Shown: one piece after another, positions 24,715 through 33,085 of the stretch
Layout: each line of letters opens with the position of its first letter
How positions within the stretch are numbered: position 1 is the first letter of the stretch
DNA from: Polynucleobacter sp. AP-Nino-20-G2
Lineage (GTDB): Bacteria > Pseudomonadota > Gammaproteobacteria > Burkholderiales > Burkholderiaceae
DNA: 64,000 nt
Direction: 5' to 3'
Assembly (NCBI RefSeq): GCF_018688235.1
Contig: NZ_CP061313.1
Span: 310,001-374,000, forward strand
Position numbers and translations under genes: made by a program
The notes under the pieces: generated by a model
Seen by the model: the letters and a program-made list of their open reading frames with translations, nothing else
Told to the model about the DNA's origin: nothing
Databases searched by the model: none

Positions 24715-25905
24715 ATGAATATTCGTCGTCACATTTTTGCAGTTGCGACAGCTGCAATGCTTTCAACCGGCGCATACGCTGCCGATATCAAAGTTGGTGT
24801 TATTGGTCCTTACACAGGCGGCTCTTCTTCAATGGGCGTGAGCATGCGTGATGGCGTGCGTTTAGCAGCTAAAGAAATCAATGCCGCTGGCGGTATCAAC
24901 GGCAATAAAATTGTTTTAGTTGAGCGCGATGACGAAGCTAAAAACGAACGTGGCGTACAAATCGCTCAAGAATTAATTAACAACGAGAAGGTTGCTGCAG
25001 CCCTCGGTTACATCAATACTGGTGTTGCCTTGGCATCACAACGCTTTTTCCAAGATGCAAAGATTCCAGTGATTAACAACGTGGCTACTGGTACTTTGAT
25101 TACTCATCAATTTCCAAACGCAGCGGAAAACTATGTATTCCGTACTTCTGCGGCTGATGAAATTCAAGCGCCAATGATCGCTAAAGAGGCAGTAGAAAAG
25201 CGTGGCCTCAAGAAGGTGGCGATTTTGGCTGACTCAACAAACTACGGCCAATTGGGTCGTGAGGACTTGGAAAAGGCCCTCAAGAAATATGGCGTCACTC
25301 CAGTAGCTACTGAGAAGTTCAATATTGGCGACGTTGATATGACATCCCAGTTGCTCAAGGCGAAGAATGCTGGCGCAGAAGTTATTTTGACTTACGCAAT
25401 TGGACCTGAGTTGGCACAAATTGCTAACGGTATGGCTAAATTGGGCTGGAAAAAGCCAATGATTGGTAGCTGGACATTGTCCATGGCTAGCTTCATTGAT
25501 ACAGCCGGTAAGAACGGTAACGGCGCCACAATGCCAGAGACTTTCATTCAACAGCCTGCTACAACTCCAAAGCGTAAAGCTTTCGTTGATGCTTACCTCA
25601 AAGACTTCAAGCCAAAGAACGGTGTAATCGCTTCTCCAGTTTCAGCTGCTCAAGGTTACGACTCTGTTTATTTGTTGGCTGCTGCTATTAAGCAAGCTGG
25701 CAACACAGACGGACCAAAAATTTTGGCAGCTTTGGAAAATCTGAGTGCTCCAGTAGATGGCGTTGTGATGACTTACAACAAGCCATTTAGCAAGACTGAC
25801 CACGAAGCGATTACCGCGAACGACGTTGTAATGGGCGTGGTTGAGAATGGCCGCGTAGAGTTCTTGAATGCTGAAGACGCTACAAAAGGCGCTAAGAAGA
25901 AGTAA
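24715..25905 (+). CDS. livK: Branched-chain amino-acid type ABC substrate-binding protein
   Basis: A 396-residue periplasmic binding protein with signal peptide MNIRRHIFAVATAAML ending GAYA and mature start ADIKVGVIGPYTGGSS, the usual LivJ/LivK opening. Further type I fold motifs are ELINNEKVAAALGYINTG and KKVAILADSTNYGQLGRE. It delivers Leu/Ile/Val or a related compound such as amides or aromatic acids to the LivHMGF permease coded downstream. The ATG at 24715 has GGAG eight bases upstream and starts the signal peptide; an upstream in-frame extension to 24664 is rejected. A strong hairpin separates this gene from livH, so the binding protein may be made in excess over the permease. Confidence 0.9.
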   Translation: MNIRRHIFAVATAAMLSTGAYAADIKVGVIGPYTGGSSSMGVSMRDGVRLAAKEINAAGGINGNKIVLVERDDEAKNERGVQIAQELINNEKVAAALGYINTGVALASQRFFQDAKIPVINNVATGTLITHQFPNAAENYVFRTSAADEIQAPMIAKEAVEKRGLKKVAILADSTNYGQLGREDLEKALKKYGVTPVATEKFNIGDVDMTSQLLKAKNAGAEVILTYAIGPELAQIANGMAKLGWKKPMIGSWTLSMASFIDTAGKNGNGATMPETFIQQPATTPKRKAFVDAYLKDFKPKNGVIASPVSAAQGYDSVYLLAAAIKQAGNTDGPKILAALENLSAPVDGVVMTYNKPFSKTDHEAITANDVVMGVVENGRVEFLNAEDATKGAKKK

Positions 25906-25972
25906 TTTATCTGCCTAACTTGCAGCTAGAATCTGGTTTTTATTCTGCACTGCAACATTAAGTTTGTGAAAT

Positions 25973-26005
25973 AGCAAAACGCCGCCCACAAAGCGGCGTT
26001 TTGCT
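25973..26005. terminator. Strong hairpin between livK and livH
   Basis: A perfect 13-base stem AGCAAAACGCCGC / GCGGCGTTTTGCT with a seven-base CCACAAA loop; the T-run lies inside the stem end. It stands 68 bases after the binding-protein stop and 54 bases before livH. It can act as a partial terminator or as an RNA stabiliser of the upstream message. Confidence 0.65.
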
Positions 26006-26058
26006 TACAATGTCGAATTCGTTAATAAAACAGTTTTTAGATTTTTTGGGTCTACACA

Positions 26059-26937
26059 ATGGAAATGTTTGCACAAATCCTCTCGAGCGGTATAGCGGTA
26101 GGCATGATCTATGCGGTCATTGCTTTCGGCTTTCAGCTCACTTTCGCCACTTCAGGCACATTGAACTTCGGTCAAGGCGAGGCCTTGATGTTGGGCGCCT
26201 TAGTCGGTTTAACTTGCGTGGATACATTCGGCATGAATTACTGGGTGATGATTCCGGTGGTTTGTTTGTTCGGAATGCTCCAGGGCGGTTTTGTTGAGCT
26301 TATTGGTGTACGACCAGCTATCAAAATTAAATCTGAGTTTGGTTGGATTATGTCTACCATCGCGCTCGGTATTATTTTCAAAAACGTCGCAGAGAATATC
26401 TGGGGACGTGATGCATTGCCATTCCCATCACCTTTGCCAATGGAGCCAATGAGTTTCTTGGGCGCGAACATTTTGCCAATGGAAATCTTGGTAGTGGTTG
26501 GCGCTTTGGTCATGATGTTGTTGGTAGAGTTCTTTAACCGTAAAACCATTTACGGTAAAGCAGTAGTTGCTACAGCAAACGATCGTGATGCTGCTGGTCT
26601 GATGGGTATTAACACCAGCATGGTGATTACCTTTTCTTATGCCTTGTCTTCATTGACTGCGGCGTTTGCTGGTGTATTGATTGCACCGTTGACATTGACT
26701 GGCGCGACCATGGGCGGTGCTTTGGGCCTGAAGGCTTTTGCGGTCGCGATTATTGGTGGCCTTTCAAGCGGTATGGGAATCATCGTTGGTGGCTTGATTT
26801 TGGGCATTGTTGAAACTGCAACTGGTTTCTATGTCTCTACTGGCTATAAAGATGTTCCAGGTTTGATCTTGCTCTTGCTAGTTCTTGCATACAAACCATC
26901 TGGCCTCTTCGGTAAATCTGCAATTAAGAAAGTTTAA
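26059..26937 (+). CDS. livH: Branched-chain amino-acid ABC permease LivH
   Basis: A 292-residue inner-membrane permease with about eight helices. It has the LivH opening FAQILSSGIAVGMIYAVIAFGFQLTFATSGTLNF, of which the SGTLNFGQGEALMLGAL portion is diagnostic, and the EAA-like cytoplasmic loop GLKAFAVAIIGGLSSGMGIIVGGL near residue 230 that contacts the ATPases. It forms the channel with the LivM half of the next gene. The stop overlaps the next start by one base, so the genes are translationally coupled. Confidence 0.93.
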   Translation: MEMFAQILSSGIAVGMIYAVIAFGFQLTFATSGTLNFGQGEALMLGALVGLTCVDTFGMNYWVMIPVVCLFGMLQGGFVELIGVRPAIKIKSEFGWIMSTIALGIIFKNVAENIWGRDALPFPSPLPMEPMSFLGANILPMEILVVVGALVMMLLVEFFNRKTIYGKAVVATANDRDAAGLMGINTSMVITFSYALSSLTAAFAGVLIAPLTLTGATMGGALGLKAFAVAIIGGLSSGMGIIVGGLILGIVETATGFYVSTGYKDVPGLILLLLVLAYKPSGLFGKSAIKKV

Positions 26938-28868
26938 TGATGAAATTGAAGTCTCCATTACCTCTATTAATTGCGATCCTGGGTCTGCTGTGTTTGCCTT
27001 TGTTCGTTCACAATCCTTATTACATTCACTTAGCTGAAACCATTCTGATCTACACCATTCTCTTGTTTGGTTTGGATATTGTGGTCGGTTATGTGGGTCA
27101 AGTGTCTTTGGGGCACGCTGCCCTGTTTGGTATTGGCTCATATACAGCAGGTGTTCTGTACTTCCACTTTGGTCTGCCAATCTGGGTCACTATCCCCTCT
27201 TCTGTTTTAGTAACAGCGTTCTTTGGCGGTATCTTGGCACTCCCAGCGCTCAAGGTTGTCGGACCTTATTTGGCGATGGTGACATTGGCATTCGGTACGA
27301 TCGCGCAGATTTTGATTAACGAAATGACATGGTTGACTGAGGGCCCATTGGGCATCAAGATTCCTAAGCCAGAGCTCATGGGCGTACCGATGACAAAGGC
27401 TGAGTATTTCTGGTTGGTATCGGTCATTTTGATCCTTGCCTTGATTGTGGTGGATCGTTTTGTAAAGTCACAAATGGGTCGCGCCTTCGAGGCTTTACGT
27501 GATTCCCCAATCGCTTGCGACTGTATGGGTGTTTCTGTATATCGCTTTAAAGTGATTGCGTTTGTGATTAGTGCTGGCTTTGCTGGTTTGGCTGGCTGTT
27601 TATATGCATACTCTGAGCAGTACATCTCACCAAATACCTATAACAATGAATTAGCCGTTCTATTTTTGCTCGGCATCATTATGGGTGGCCGCAAGTCACG
27701 TTTGGGGGCGGTGATTGGTGCAGCGATTATTGTGTTGTTGCCAAAACTCTTGGATGACATTAACTTGTTCCGCATCGTTGCATCTGTGATTGCAATCGTA
27801 GTTGCGGTTGGCGCAGCGATGGCCCTGTCTAAGAAAGTTACCACCCCAAGACGTGTTGCAGTACCTTTAGCTGGTGTGATCGGCTTGGCAGCATTCTCAT
27901 TCTGGTTGGACAATATTGCTGACTGGCGCTTGAGTATTTTCGGCTTCATGATTTTGTTGGTGGTGTACTACTTGCAAAACGGTATCGTTGGTTTCGCAAA
28001 GAGCTTCTACCAATCGATCGTTGGCAAAACCAAAACTACTCGCGGCGATGCTGTTGAGGCGGTGGATGATTCTGTCAGCTTTATTAGCGCTGTTACCAAT
28101 CAAAATACTGGTGCAGAGCTCTTGAAGGTCGATTCTGTATTGATGCAGTTTGGTGGCTTAAAAGCCCTCAATAACGTTAACCTCAGCATTAAGCGCGGCA
28201 CAATTCATGGCTTGATCGGTCCTAACGGTTCCGGTAAGAGCACGATGATGAACGTGTTGACAGGTATTTATGTACCAACAGCCGGTAACGTTTTGTATGC
28301 TGGTCAGAGCGTTGTCGGTCGCACCTCTTCCGATATCGCGCTTTCCGGTATCGCCCGTACTTTCCAAAACGTGCAACTCTTTGGTGAAATGACAGCCATC
28401 CAAAATATTTTGGTTGGTTTGCATCACACCTTTAAATCCAATATGGTTGAGATCGCTTTGCATCTTCCGCGTTACAAGAAGGAAGAAGCTGAAGCGCACG
28501 CTCGCGCAATGGCGCTACTCAAGTTTGTTGGTTTGGATGATTTAGCGAATGAAGAGGCGCGTAACTTGCCTTACGGTAAGCAGCGTTTATTGGAAATCGC
28601 TCGTGCCTTGGCCCTCGACCCAGAATTGCTCTTGTTGGATGAGCCAGCCGCTGGTTTGACTGCACCAGACATTAAAGAGCTTCTGCGCATTATTCGTAAG
28701 ATCCGCGATAGCGGTATTACCTTTATCTTGATTGAACATCACATGGATGTGGTGATGTCAGTCTGCGATACCGTTTCTGTATTGGACTTCGGCCAAAAGA
28801 TTGCAGAAGGTAAGCCAGCTGAAGTTCAGGCAGACGAGAAGGTGATTCATGCCTACTTGGGTACTTAA
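26937..28868 (+). CDS. LivM-LivG fusion: ABC permease fused to ATPase
   Basis: A 643-residue natural fusion. Residues 1 to about 300 are a LivM permease: eight or so helices, with FGLDIVVGYVGQVSLGHAALFG and AFVISAGFAGLAGCLYAY as family motifs. Residues of about 310-350 add two further hydrophobic stretches of unclear role. From about residue 390 a LivG ATPase follows: Walker A GPNGSGKST, Q-loop region ARTFQNVQLFGEMT, signature-type LPYGKQRLLEIARALALDP, Walker B LLLLDEPAAGL and the switch His in LIEHHMDVVM. Permease and ATPase are normally separate proteins, so this half-transporter is one chain, paired with LivH and LivF. Confidence 0.92.
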   Translation: MMKLKSPLPLLIAILGLLCLPLFVHNPYYIHLAETILIYTILLFGLDIVVGYVGQVSLGHAALFGIGSYTAGVLYFHFGLPIWVTIPSSVLVTAFFGGILALPALKVVGPYLAMVTLAFGTIAQILINEMTWLTEGPLGIKIPKPELMGVPMTKAEYFWLVSVILILALIVVDRFVKSQMGRAFEALRDSPIACDCMGVSVYRFKVIAFVISAGFAGLAGCLYAYSEQYISPNTYNNELAVLFLLGIIMGGRKSRLGAVIGAAIIVLLPKLLDDINLFRIVASVIAIVVAVGAAMALSKKVTTPRRVAVPLAGVIGLAAFSFWLDNIADWRLSIFGFMILLVVYYLQNGIVGFAKSFYQSIVGKTKTTRGDAVEAVDDSVSFISAVTNQNTGAELLKVDSVLMQFGGLKALNNVNLSIKRGTIHGLIGPNGSGKSTMMNVLTGIYVPTAGNVLYAGQSVVGRTSSDIALSGIARTFQNVQLFGEMTAIQNILVGLHHTFKSNMVEIALHLPRYKKEEAEAHARAMALLKFVGLDDLANEEARNLPYGKQRLLEIARALALDPELLLLDEPAAGLTAPDIKELLRIIRKIRDSGITFILIEHHMDVVMSVCDTVSVLDFGQKIAEGKPAEVQADEKVIHAYLGT

Positions 28869-28899
28869 TCACTAGAACCATATTGAATCGGTAAATACC

Positions 28900-29628
28900 A
28901 TGTTATCTATTAAGAATCTTGAAGCAGGCTACGGCAAAGTAAAAGTGTTGCACGGCATCAATATTGATGTGCCTAAAGGGCAAGTGATTACTTTGATTGG
29001 CTCTAACGGCGCAGGTAAAACTACAACCATGCGTGCTATCACTGGCATGATTAAACCCAGCGCTGGTGAAGTGACTTTGGGTGGTGAAAAAATTGATGGT
29101 TACGACTCTCATAAAATCGCCCGCTTAGGTTTAGCTCACAGCCCCGAAGGTCGTCGTGTGTTCACGACAATGTCCGTGACTGATAACTTGTTGTTGGGTG
29201 CTTTCCCACGCTTTACTGGAAGCCGTCCAAAGGGCGATATCAAGAACGATTTAGAGCGTGCACTTGAAATGTTCCCACGCTTGAAAGAGCGTCGTAATCA
29301 GTTGGCTGGAACTTTATCGGGTGGTGAGCAGCAAATGCTAGCAATGGCACGCGCGGTGATGCTCAACCCAGAAATCATCCTCTTGGATGAGCCATCCATG
29401 GGTCTTGCGCCAATTTTGGTTGAGGAAGTATTTAAGATTATTTCTAATCTCAAATCTCAGGGCGTGACAATGTTGTTGGTTGAGCAGTTTGCTGCTGCAG
29501 CTTTGAATGTGGCTGACTATGGTTACGTTCTCGAGAACGGCAAAATTGCGACTCATGGACCAGCCGATAAGTTGATGCATGATCCAGCGGTGAAGGCTGC
29601 TTACTTGGGTGGTGCAGGTGGCCACTAA
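28900..29628 (+). CDS. livF: Branched-chain amino-acid ABC ATPase LivF
   Basis: A 242-residue cytoplasmic ATPase with Walker A GSNGAGKTT, the LSGGEQQMLAMARA signature, Walker B EIILLDEPSMGLAP and the LVEQFAAAALNVADYGYVLENG C-terminal region typical of LivF. It pairs with the LivG half of the preceding fusion protein to drive import. It is the last gene of the transporter operon, 31 bases after the fusion gene, and is followed by a strong terminator at 29652-29677. Confidence 0.94.
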   Translation: MLSIKNLEAGYGKVKVLHGINIDVPKGQVITLIGSNGAGKTTTMRAITGMIKPSAGEVTLGGEKIDGYDSHKIARLGLAHSPEGRRVFTTMSVTDNLLLGAFPRFTGSRPKGDIKNDLERALEMFPRLKERRNQLAGTLSGGEQQMLAMARAVMLNPEIILLDEPSMGLAPILVEEVFKIISNLKSQGVTMLLVEQFAAAALNVADYGYVLENGKIATHGPADKLMHDPAVKAAYLGGAGGH

Positions 29629-29651
29629 GCAATCAGTCTGAACTGTTGTTA

Positions 29652-29677
29652 AAAAAGCCCTCATTTGAGGGCTTTTT
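29652..29677. terminator. Bidirectional rho-independent terminator after livF
   Basis: A perfect 11-base stem AAAAAGCCCTC / GAGGGCTTTTT with an ATTT loop, flanked by A and T runs. It serves livF and also the convergent gene whose stop begins at 29678. Confidence 0.9.
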
Positions 29678-30241
29678 CTATTGTTGCAGTAGTTTGACTG
29701 CCTCTCTAATCAACAGGGCACGATGGCCCATATAGAAAGCTACTCCGACAAAGCCTAGGAGAAAGAGTGTTGGGATCCAGGCCCCCTCTATGACTAGCTC
29801 TGAATTAAGCAATCCAAGTGCTACCGCCAAAAAGAACAGGGCGCCAATGGCCAGCACAATCCAGTTTTCTGTACCGCTGACTTGTTGAGTTTTATTCGTA
29901 TAGGCTAGTACCTGAAAGGTATCGCCTTTGGTATAGCCAGATACCACCACCGTATCACCATCATGAATAGTCATTGGTGAGGAAAACTTGGCTTCGATAG
30001 CGCGTTGATCCAAATTGAATTTCGAGATAAAGAAACGTTTGTAGTAAACGGAAGAATGATCGTGAGTCGGCTTTTCAGGATTCACATATTCCAGTAATTC
30101 ATTATTGAGATTGCTCACCGTACCAGAGATGGCGCTCACTGAGCTTGATAAAAAAGTGCTTGGTTTGATGGTGGACATCAGCAGGACTCCGAATAGGCTG
30201 AAGCAAATTATCAGAAGAATAGAAATGATAGGGCGTTTCAT
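29678..30241 (-). CDS. Hypothetical membrane protein with periplasmic beta-like domain
   Basis: A 187-residue protein with an N-terminal helix (residues 6-25), a stretch of about 100 residues that looks beta-rich (FSSPMTIHDGDTVVVSGYT then GDTFQVLAYTNKT), and two C-terminal helices (around 130-150 and 155-172). The GDTVVVSGYTKG part suggests a small OB-like or beta-sandwich fold outside the membrane. No family is assigned. It lies 20 bases after the TauE-type exporter in the same direction and is presumably co-expressed with it from the divergent promoter at 31090-31150. Confidence 0.6.
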   Translation of the reverse strand: MKRPIISILLIICFSLFGVLLMSTIKPSTFLSSSVSAISGTVSNLNNELLEYVNPEKPTHDHSSVYYKRFFISKFNLDQRAIEAKFSSPMTIHDGDTVVVSGYTKGDTFQVLAYTNKTQQVSGTENWIVLAIGALFFLAVALGLLNSELVIEGAWIPTLFLLGFVGVAFYMGHRALLIREAVKLLQQ

Positions 30242-30261
30242 ATCGTGATGCTAAATGGCTT

Positions 30262-31086
30262 TTAAAGAGTGAAATTGATCAGCGCGTTAACAAGAAGCGT
30301 AGCAGCAATGATGAAGGTGAAAATTGCAAAAATCATCTGAATATTGGGGCCACTCAATTTTTTCCCAAACACTTGTCCAAGGAGTAAGCCTCCAAGGGCG
30401 GCTAAGGAAAAAGGAGCTGCAACAATCACATTGAGGCCGCCAGACAGCGCAGAGAACACGGCGCCTCCACCAGTGACGATGGCGAGAACTCCGAGGGAGG
30501 TGGCGACAATCGACTTCATCGGAAGGTCTGTATAGCGCTTTAGGGCTGGCACGATGATGAAGCCTCCACCAACCCCCAATAAACCGGATAAAAGCCCAGC
30601 AATACTTCCGGCAAACATCAATGCGCGTGCACAAGGCACTGTCCAGCGGAGTTTTCCAATCTCATGGTTCATGAGGCAGGGTGGTGGCTTTCTTAGGCCC
30701 TCTGGAATGCCTTTGATTTCTTTATATGCCAGAATCAGTAAACGGGTAGCGACAAATATCAACACTATCCCAAACAGAATTTGCAGGGGATTGTTTGGAA
30801 TCTGCGGTGCAAGCCAAAGGCCAATAGGTGAAAACACAAGACCAAAGAGCGCCATAAAACCAGCGGCCTTGTAGCGCAATATCTTATTTTTGAGGCCGAG
30901 TATGGCGCCAATGCTGGAGGCAAGCGCTACTGCGCACAGGGCAATGGGTGCAGCCTCCGCAATGGAGAGGTGCAAAAAGAAGATCAGTAAAGGCACGCTG
31001 AGGATACCGCCCCCAGCCCCAGTAAGCCCCATGAGAACTCCCACAAGGATTCCAAGTGCCGGGCTTATGAGGGTTGTGTAGTCCAT
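30262..31086 (-). CDS. TauE/SafE-family sulfite/organosulfur exporter
   Basis: A 274-residue inner-membrane protein with about eight helices and the two glycine-rich family motifs: VGVLMGLTGAGGGILSVPLLIF near residue 15 and GLLSGLLGVGGGFIIVPAL near residue 165. TauE/SafE proteins export sulfite or sulfonates or carry related anions. It is divergent from an MBL persulfide-dioxygenase-like gene and a BigR-like regulator, and in other bacteria such exporters belong to the BigR sulfide-detoxification regulon, so removal of sulfite made by persulfide oxidation is the likely role. Confidence 0.87.
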   Translation of the reverse strand: MDYTTLISPALGILVGVLMGLTGAGGGILSVPLLIFFLHLSIAEAAPIALCAVALASSIGAILGLKNKILRYKAAGFMALFGLVFSPIGLWLAPQIPNNPLQILFGIVLIFVATRLLILAYKEIKGIPEGLRKPPPCLMNHEIGKLRWTVPCARALMFAGSIAGLLSGLLGVGGGFIIVPALKRYTDLPMKSIVATSLGVLAIVTGGGAVFSALSGGLNVIVAAPFSLAALGGLLLGQVFGKKLSGPNIQMIFAIFTFIIAATLLVNALINFTL

Positions 31087-31105
31087 TGCAAATTATTTTA
31101 GATTA

Positions 31106-31131
31106 ATATAGTATATAAATATATATAATAT
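31106..31131. promoter_or_regulatory. AT-rich inverted repeat, probable BigR-like operator
   Basis: In the 66-base divergent gap between the TauE exporter and the MBL hydrolase, 12-base arms ATATAGTATATA and TATATATAATAT form an inverted repeat (two mismatches) around an AA spacer. BigR/SqrR-type ArsR regulators bind AT-rich palindromes overlapping promoters of such genes. The regulator gene lies three positions away, at 32040. Binding is inferred from location and symmetry. Confidence 0.5.
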
Positions 31132-31152
31132 CTACATACCTGAAAGCCTATT

Positions 31153-32025
31153 TTGAGCCCAAAATCGCAGACAGTCATTAAAGACTTTTTCGATCCAGAA
31201 ACTTGGACCTATACCTATGTGGTTTATGAGGGGGATGGGAGTTCCTGCGTCATTATTGATTCAGTGCTGAACTATGACCCCAAGTCAGGCAGAACTCAGA
31301 CAAGATCCGCCGATGAGGTGATTGGCTTTGTGCAGGCGCATCAATTGAAGGTCAACTGGATTCTAGAAACCCACGCCCATGCAGACCATTTAACAGCAGC
31401 ACCCTACTTACAAAGCCATTTGGGTGGGAAGATTGTGATTGGTGATCACATTACTCAGGTTCAGGGTGTTTTTAAGGGCGTTTTCAATCTAGACGAACGC
31501 TTTAAGGTGGATGGCACTCAATTTAACCATCTGCTGAAGGATGGGGAGTCATTGGCATTTGGCAATTTATCTCTAACGGCAATTTACGTACCTGGACATA
31601 CCCCTGCCTGTATGGCTTACCAAATTGGCGATGCGATCTTTGTTGGCGATACCTTATTTTTACCGGATGTGGGAACCGCTCGTTGCGATTTTCCGGGTGG
31701 CGATGCAAAGAATCTCTATCGCTCGATTCAGAAGCTATTGTCATATCCAGTTGAGACTAAGCTTTATATGTGTCATGACTATCCGCCAGATGGCCGGTCA
31801 GCCCAGTGCATGACGACAGTTGGCGAAGAAAAGTTGAAAAACATTCATGTGCATGATGGTGTAACTGAAGAGCAGTTTGTACAAATGCGAGAGGCGAGGG
31901 ATAAAACCCTGGAAATGCCCACATTAATTCTGCCGTCCATACAGGTCAATATTCGAGCTGGACACTTTCCTGAGCCTGATGGCAATGGCATCTCGTACCT
32001 CAAAATCCCTTTGAACGCTTTATAA
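31153..32025 (+). CDS. MBL-fold persulfide dioxygenase-like hydrolase (Blh/ETHE1 type)
   Basis: A 290-residue metallo-beta-lactamase-fold protein starting at TTG. Metal ligands are in ETHAHADHL (HxHxDH, residues 74-79), in VPGHTPACM (His) and in FVGDTLF with its Asp, then CHDYPP with the C-terminal His. This ETHE1-like pattern, with GTARCDFPGGD and AQCMTTVGEE, fits persulfide dioxygenases, which use one Fe2+ to turn glutathione persulfide into sulfite. With the TauE exporter and BigR-like regulator around it, a sulfide/persulfide detoxification role is likely. No rhodanese or SQR gene is in this set. Confidence 0.85.
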   Translation: MSPKSQTVIKDFFDPETWTYTYVVYEGDGSSCVIIDSVLNYDPKSGRTQTRSADEVIGFVQAHQLKVNWILETHAHADHLTAAPYLQSHLGGKIVIGDHITQVQGVFKGVFNLDERFKVDGTQFNHLLKDGESLAFGNLSLTAIYVPGHTPACMAYQIGDAIFVGDTLFLPDVGTARCDFPGGDAKNLYRSIQKLLSYPVETKLYMCHDYPPDGRSAQCMTTVGEEKLKNIHVHDGVTEEQFVQMREARDKTLEMPTLILPSIQVNIRAGHFPEPDGNGISYLKIPLNAL

Positions 32026-32039
32026 ATCGACTGCCTCAA

Positions 32040-32357
32040 ATGAATTCAATAATTACCAAAGCAGAATTGAAGAAGATGCAGTCTTCGGCGGACGAGGCTT
32101 GCAAACTGATGAAAGTCTTATCCAATCGCGATCGCATGATGTTGTTATGTGAAATAGGTCAGGCAGAAAAGTGTGTCAGTGAGTTAGAGCTGGCTTTGGA
32201 TATTCATCAGCCAACCCTCTCGCAGCAGCTAACAGTATTGCGTAAGGAAAAACTTGTCAAAACGCGTAGAGAGGGAAAGCAAATTTATTACTCTCTTGCT
32301 AGTCAGGTGGCGGTAGCGGTAATGGCTTTGCTCTACAAGCATTATTGCAAGAAGTAA
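32040..32357 (+). CDS. bigR: ArsR-family sulfide/persulfide-type regulator (BigR/SqrR-like)
   Basis: A 105-residue winged-helix repressor of the ArsR/SmtB family. The recognition region is CVSELELALDIHQPTLSQQLTVLRKEKLV, followed by the wing KTRREGKQIYYSL. Two Cys, in MLLCEIGQAEKC, and a C-terminal HYCKK Cys are present. BigR/SqrR proteins sense reactive sulfur by forming a disulfide or polysulfide bridge between two Cys, and derepress bigR, blh and exporter genes. The gene follows the MBL hydrolase by 14 bases and precedes a YgaP-like membrane gene. Which Cys pair senses cannot be stated from sequence alone. Confidence 0.85.
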   Translation: MNSIITKAELKKMQSSADEACKLMKVLSNRDRMMLLCEIGQAEKCVSELELALDIHQPTLSQQLTVLRKEKLVKTRREGKQIYYSLASQVAVAVMALLYKHYCKK

Positions 32358-32393
32358 GAGTGTTTATTTAAACATTTTTAAAAGGAGTTCAAC

Positions 32394-32606
32394 ATGAAAT
32401 GCAACGTAGGCGGTATTGATCGTACTTTACGGATCGTAGTTGGTGTAGTGCTCGTAGCACTCGCGGCAAACGGTATTGTTGGTTGGTGGGGCTGGCTCGG
32501 TGTGATTCCTTTAGCTACCGGAATTTTCCGTTTCTGCCCGGCATACCCATTGCTTGGTATCAATTCTTGCGGTACATCTTGCGACAAGGATTCTTGCTGC
32601 AAGTAA
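32394..32606 (+). CDS. YgaP-like DUF2892 small membrane protein
   Basis: A 70-residue inner-membrane protein of the DUF2892 family. It begins CNVGGIDRTLRIVVGVVLVAL and has two short helices (about residues 12-30 and 34-52) plus a Cys-rich tail (FCPAYPLLGINSC then CDKDSCC). DUF2892 domains form the membrane part of YgaP-type rhodaneses, which carry sulfane sulfur; here the domain stands alone. It follows the BigR-like regulator by 36 bases with an AAAGGAG ribosome site, and a hairpin terminator follows. Its place suggests a part in sulfide handling. Confidence 0.85.
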   Translation: MKCNVGGIDRTLRIVVGVVLVALAANGIVGWWGWLGVIPLATGIFRFCPAYPLLGINSCGTSCDKDSCCK

Positions 32607-32625
32607 GGCTGTAGTAGGTCGATTG

Positions 32626-32656
32626 GGTGTGCCGAGAAAACTCGACACACCTTTTT
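32626..32656 (+). terminator. Rho-independent terminator after the DUF2892 gene
   Basis: An 11-base stem GGTGTGCCGAG / CTCGACACACC (one mismatch) with an AAAA loop and a T5 run. It ends the BigR-type operon. Confidence 0.85.
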
Positions 32657-32659
32657 CTT

Positions 32660-33085
32660 TTAGAGTTTTGGCTTTCTGAGGAACACGCCATGCAACAAAA
32701 AGATGGCAAAGAATCCTAGGCCAATAATCCAGTGCGTCATTTCTGTCGCCTCATGAATTTCCTCGGGTCCGTAGTACAACAGCGCCCCAGAGATAATGAG
32801 CGTTAGCAGGAATCCCAGCTGACTCAAGCCGCTCCAAAGCTTCCTTTTAGATTTGAGCCCAGCCTTTAAATGAAATGGGAGTGCGGAGCCCAACGCCATA
32901 GTTGCTAGCATGGCTGCAACACCATGCCAAGCCAGGACAGAGTGGCCGCCTAATAGACTGCGTTGGATATGGAATTCATGGCCCAATAAATAGGCAACCC
33001 CTGTCAGGGAGCAGCTGAGCATTCCGAATAAGACGAAATGTCTTTGCCAAGAAGGCATTTTTCCTAAACGACTTTGAGTACTCAT
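32660..33085 (-). CDS. Four-helix membrane protein, possible heme b subunit of a flavin system
   Basis: A 141-residue protein with four helices (about residues 10-33, 45-65, 80-100 and 112-132 from the chosen start). His residues lie near both ends of the second and fourth helices: LLGGHSVLAWHGVAAM and FHLKAG, then THWIIGLGFFAIFLLHG with 14 residues between its His. That is the pattern of a four-helix b-type cytochrome, though no family is assigned. The start at 33085 overlaps the apbE stop as ATGA; the longer frame from 33130 would overlap 49 bases. It is the last gene of the Fur-boxed operon. A role passing electrons across the membrane to the FMN-binding protein is inferred. Confidence 0.65.
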   Translation of the reverse strand: MSTQSRLGKMPSWQRHFVLFGMLSCSLTGVAYLLGHEFHIQRSLLGGHSVLAWHGVAAMLATMALGSALPFHLKAGLKSKRKLWSGLSQLGFLLTLIISGALLYYGPEEIHEATEMTHWIIGLGFFAIFLLHGVFLRKPKL

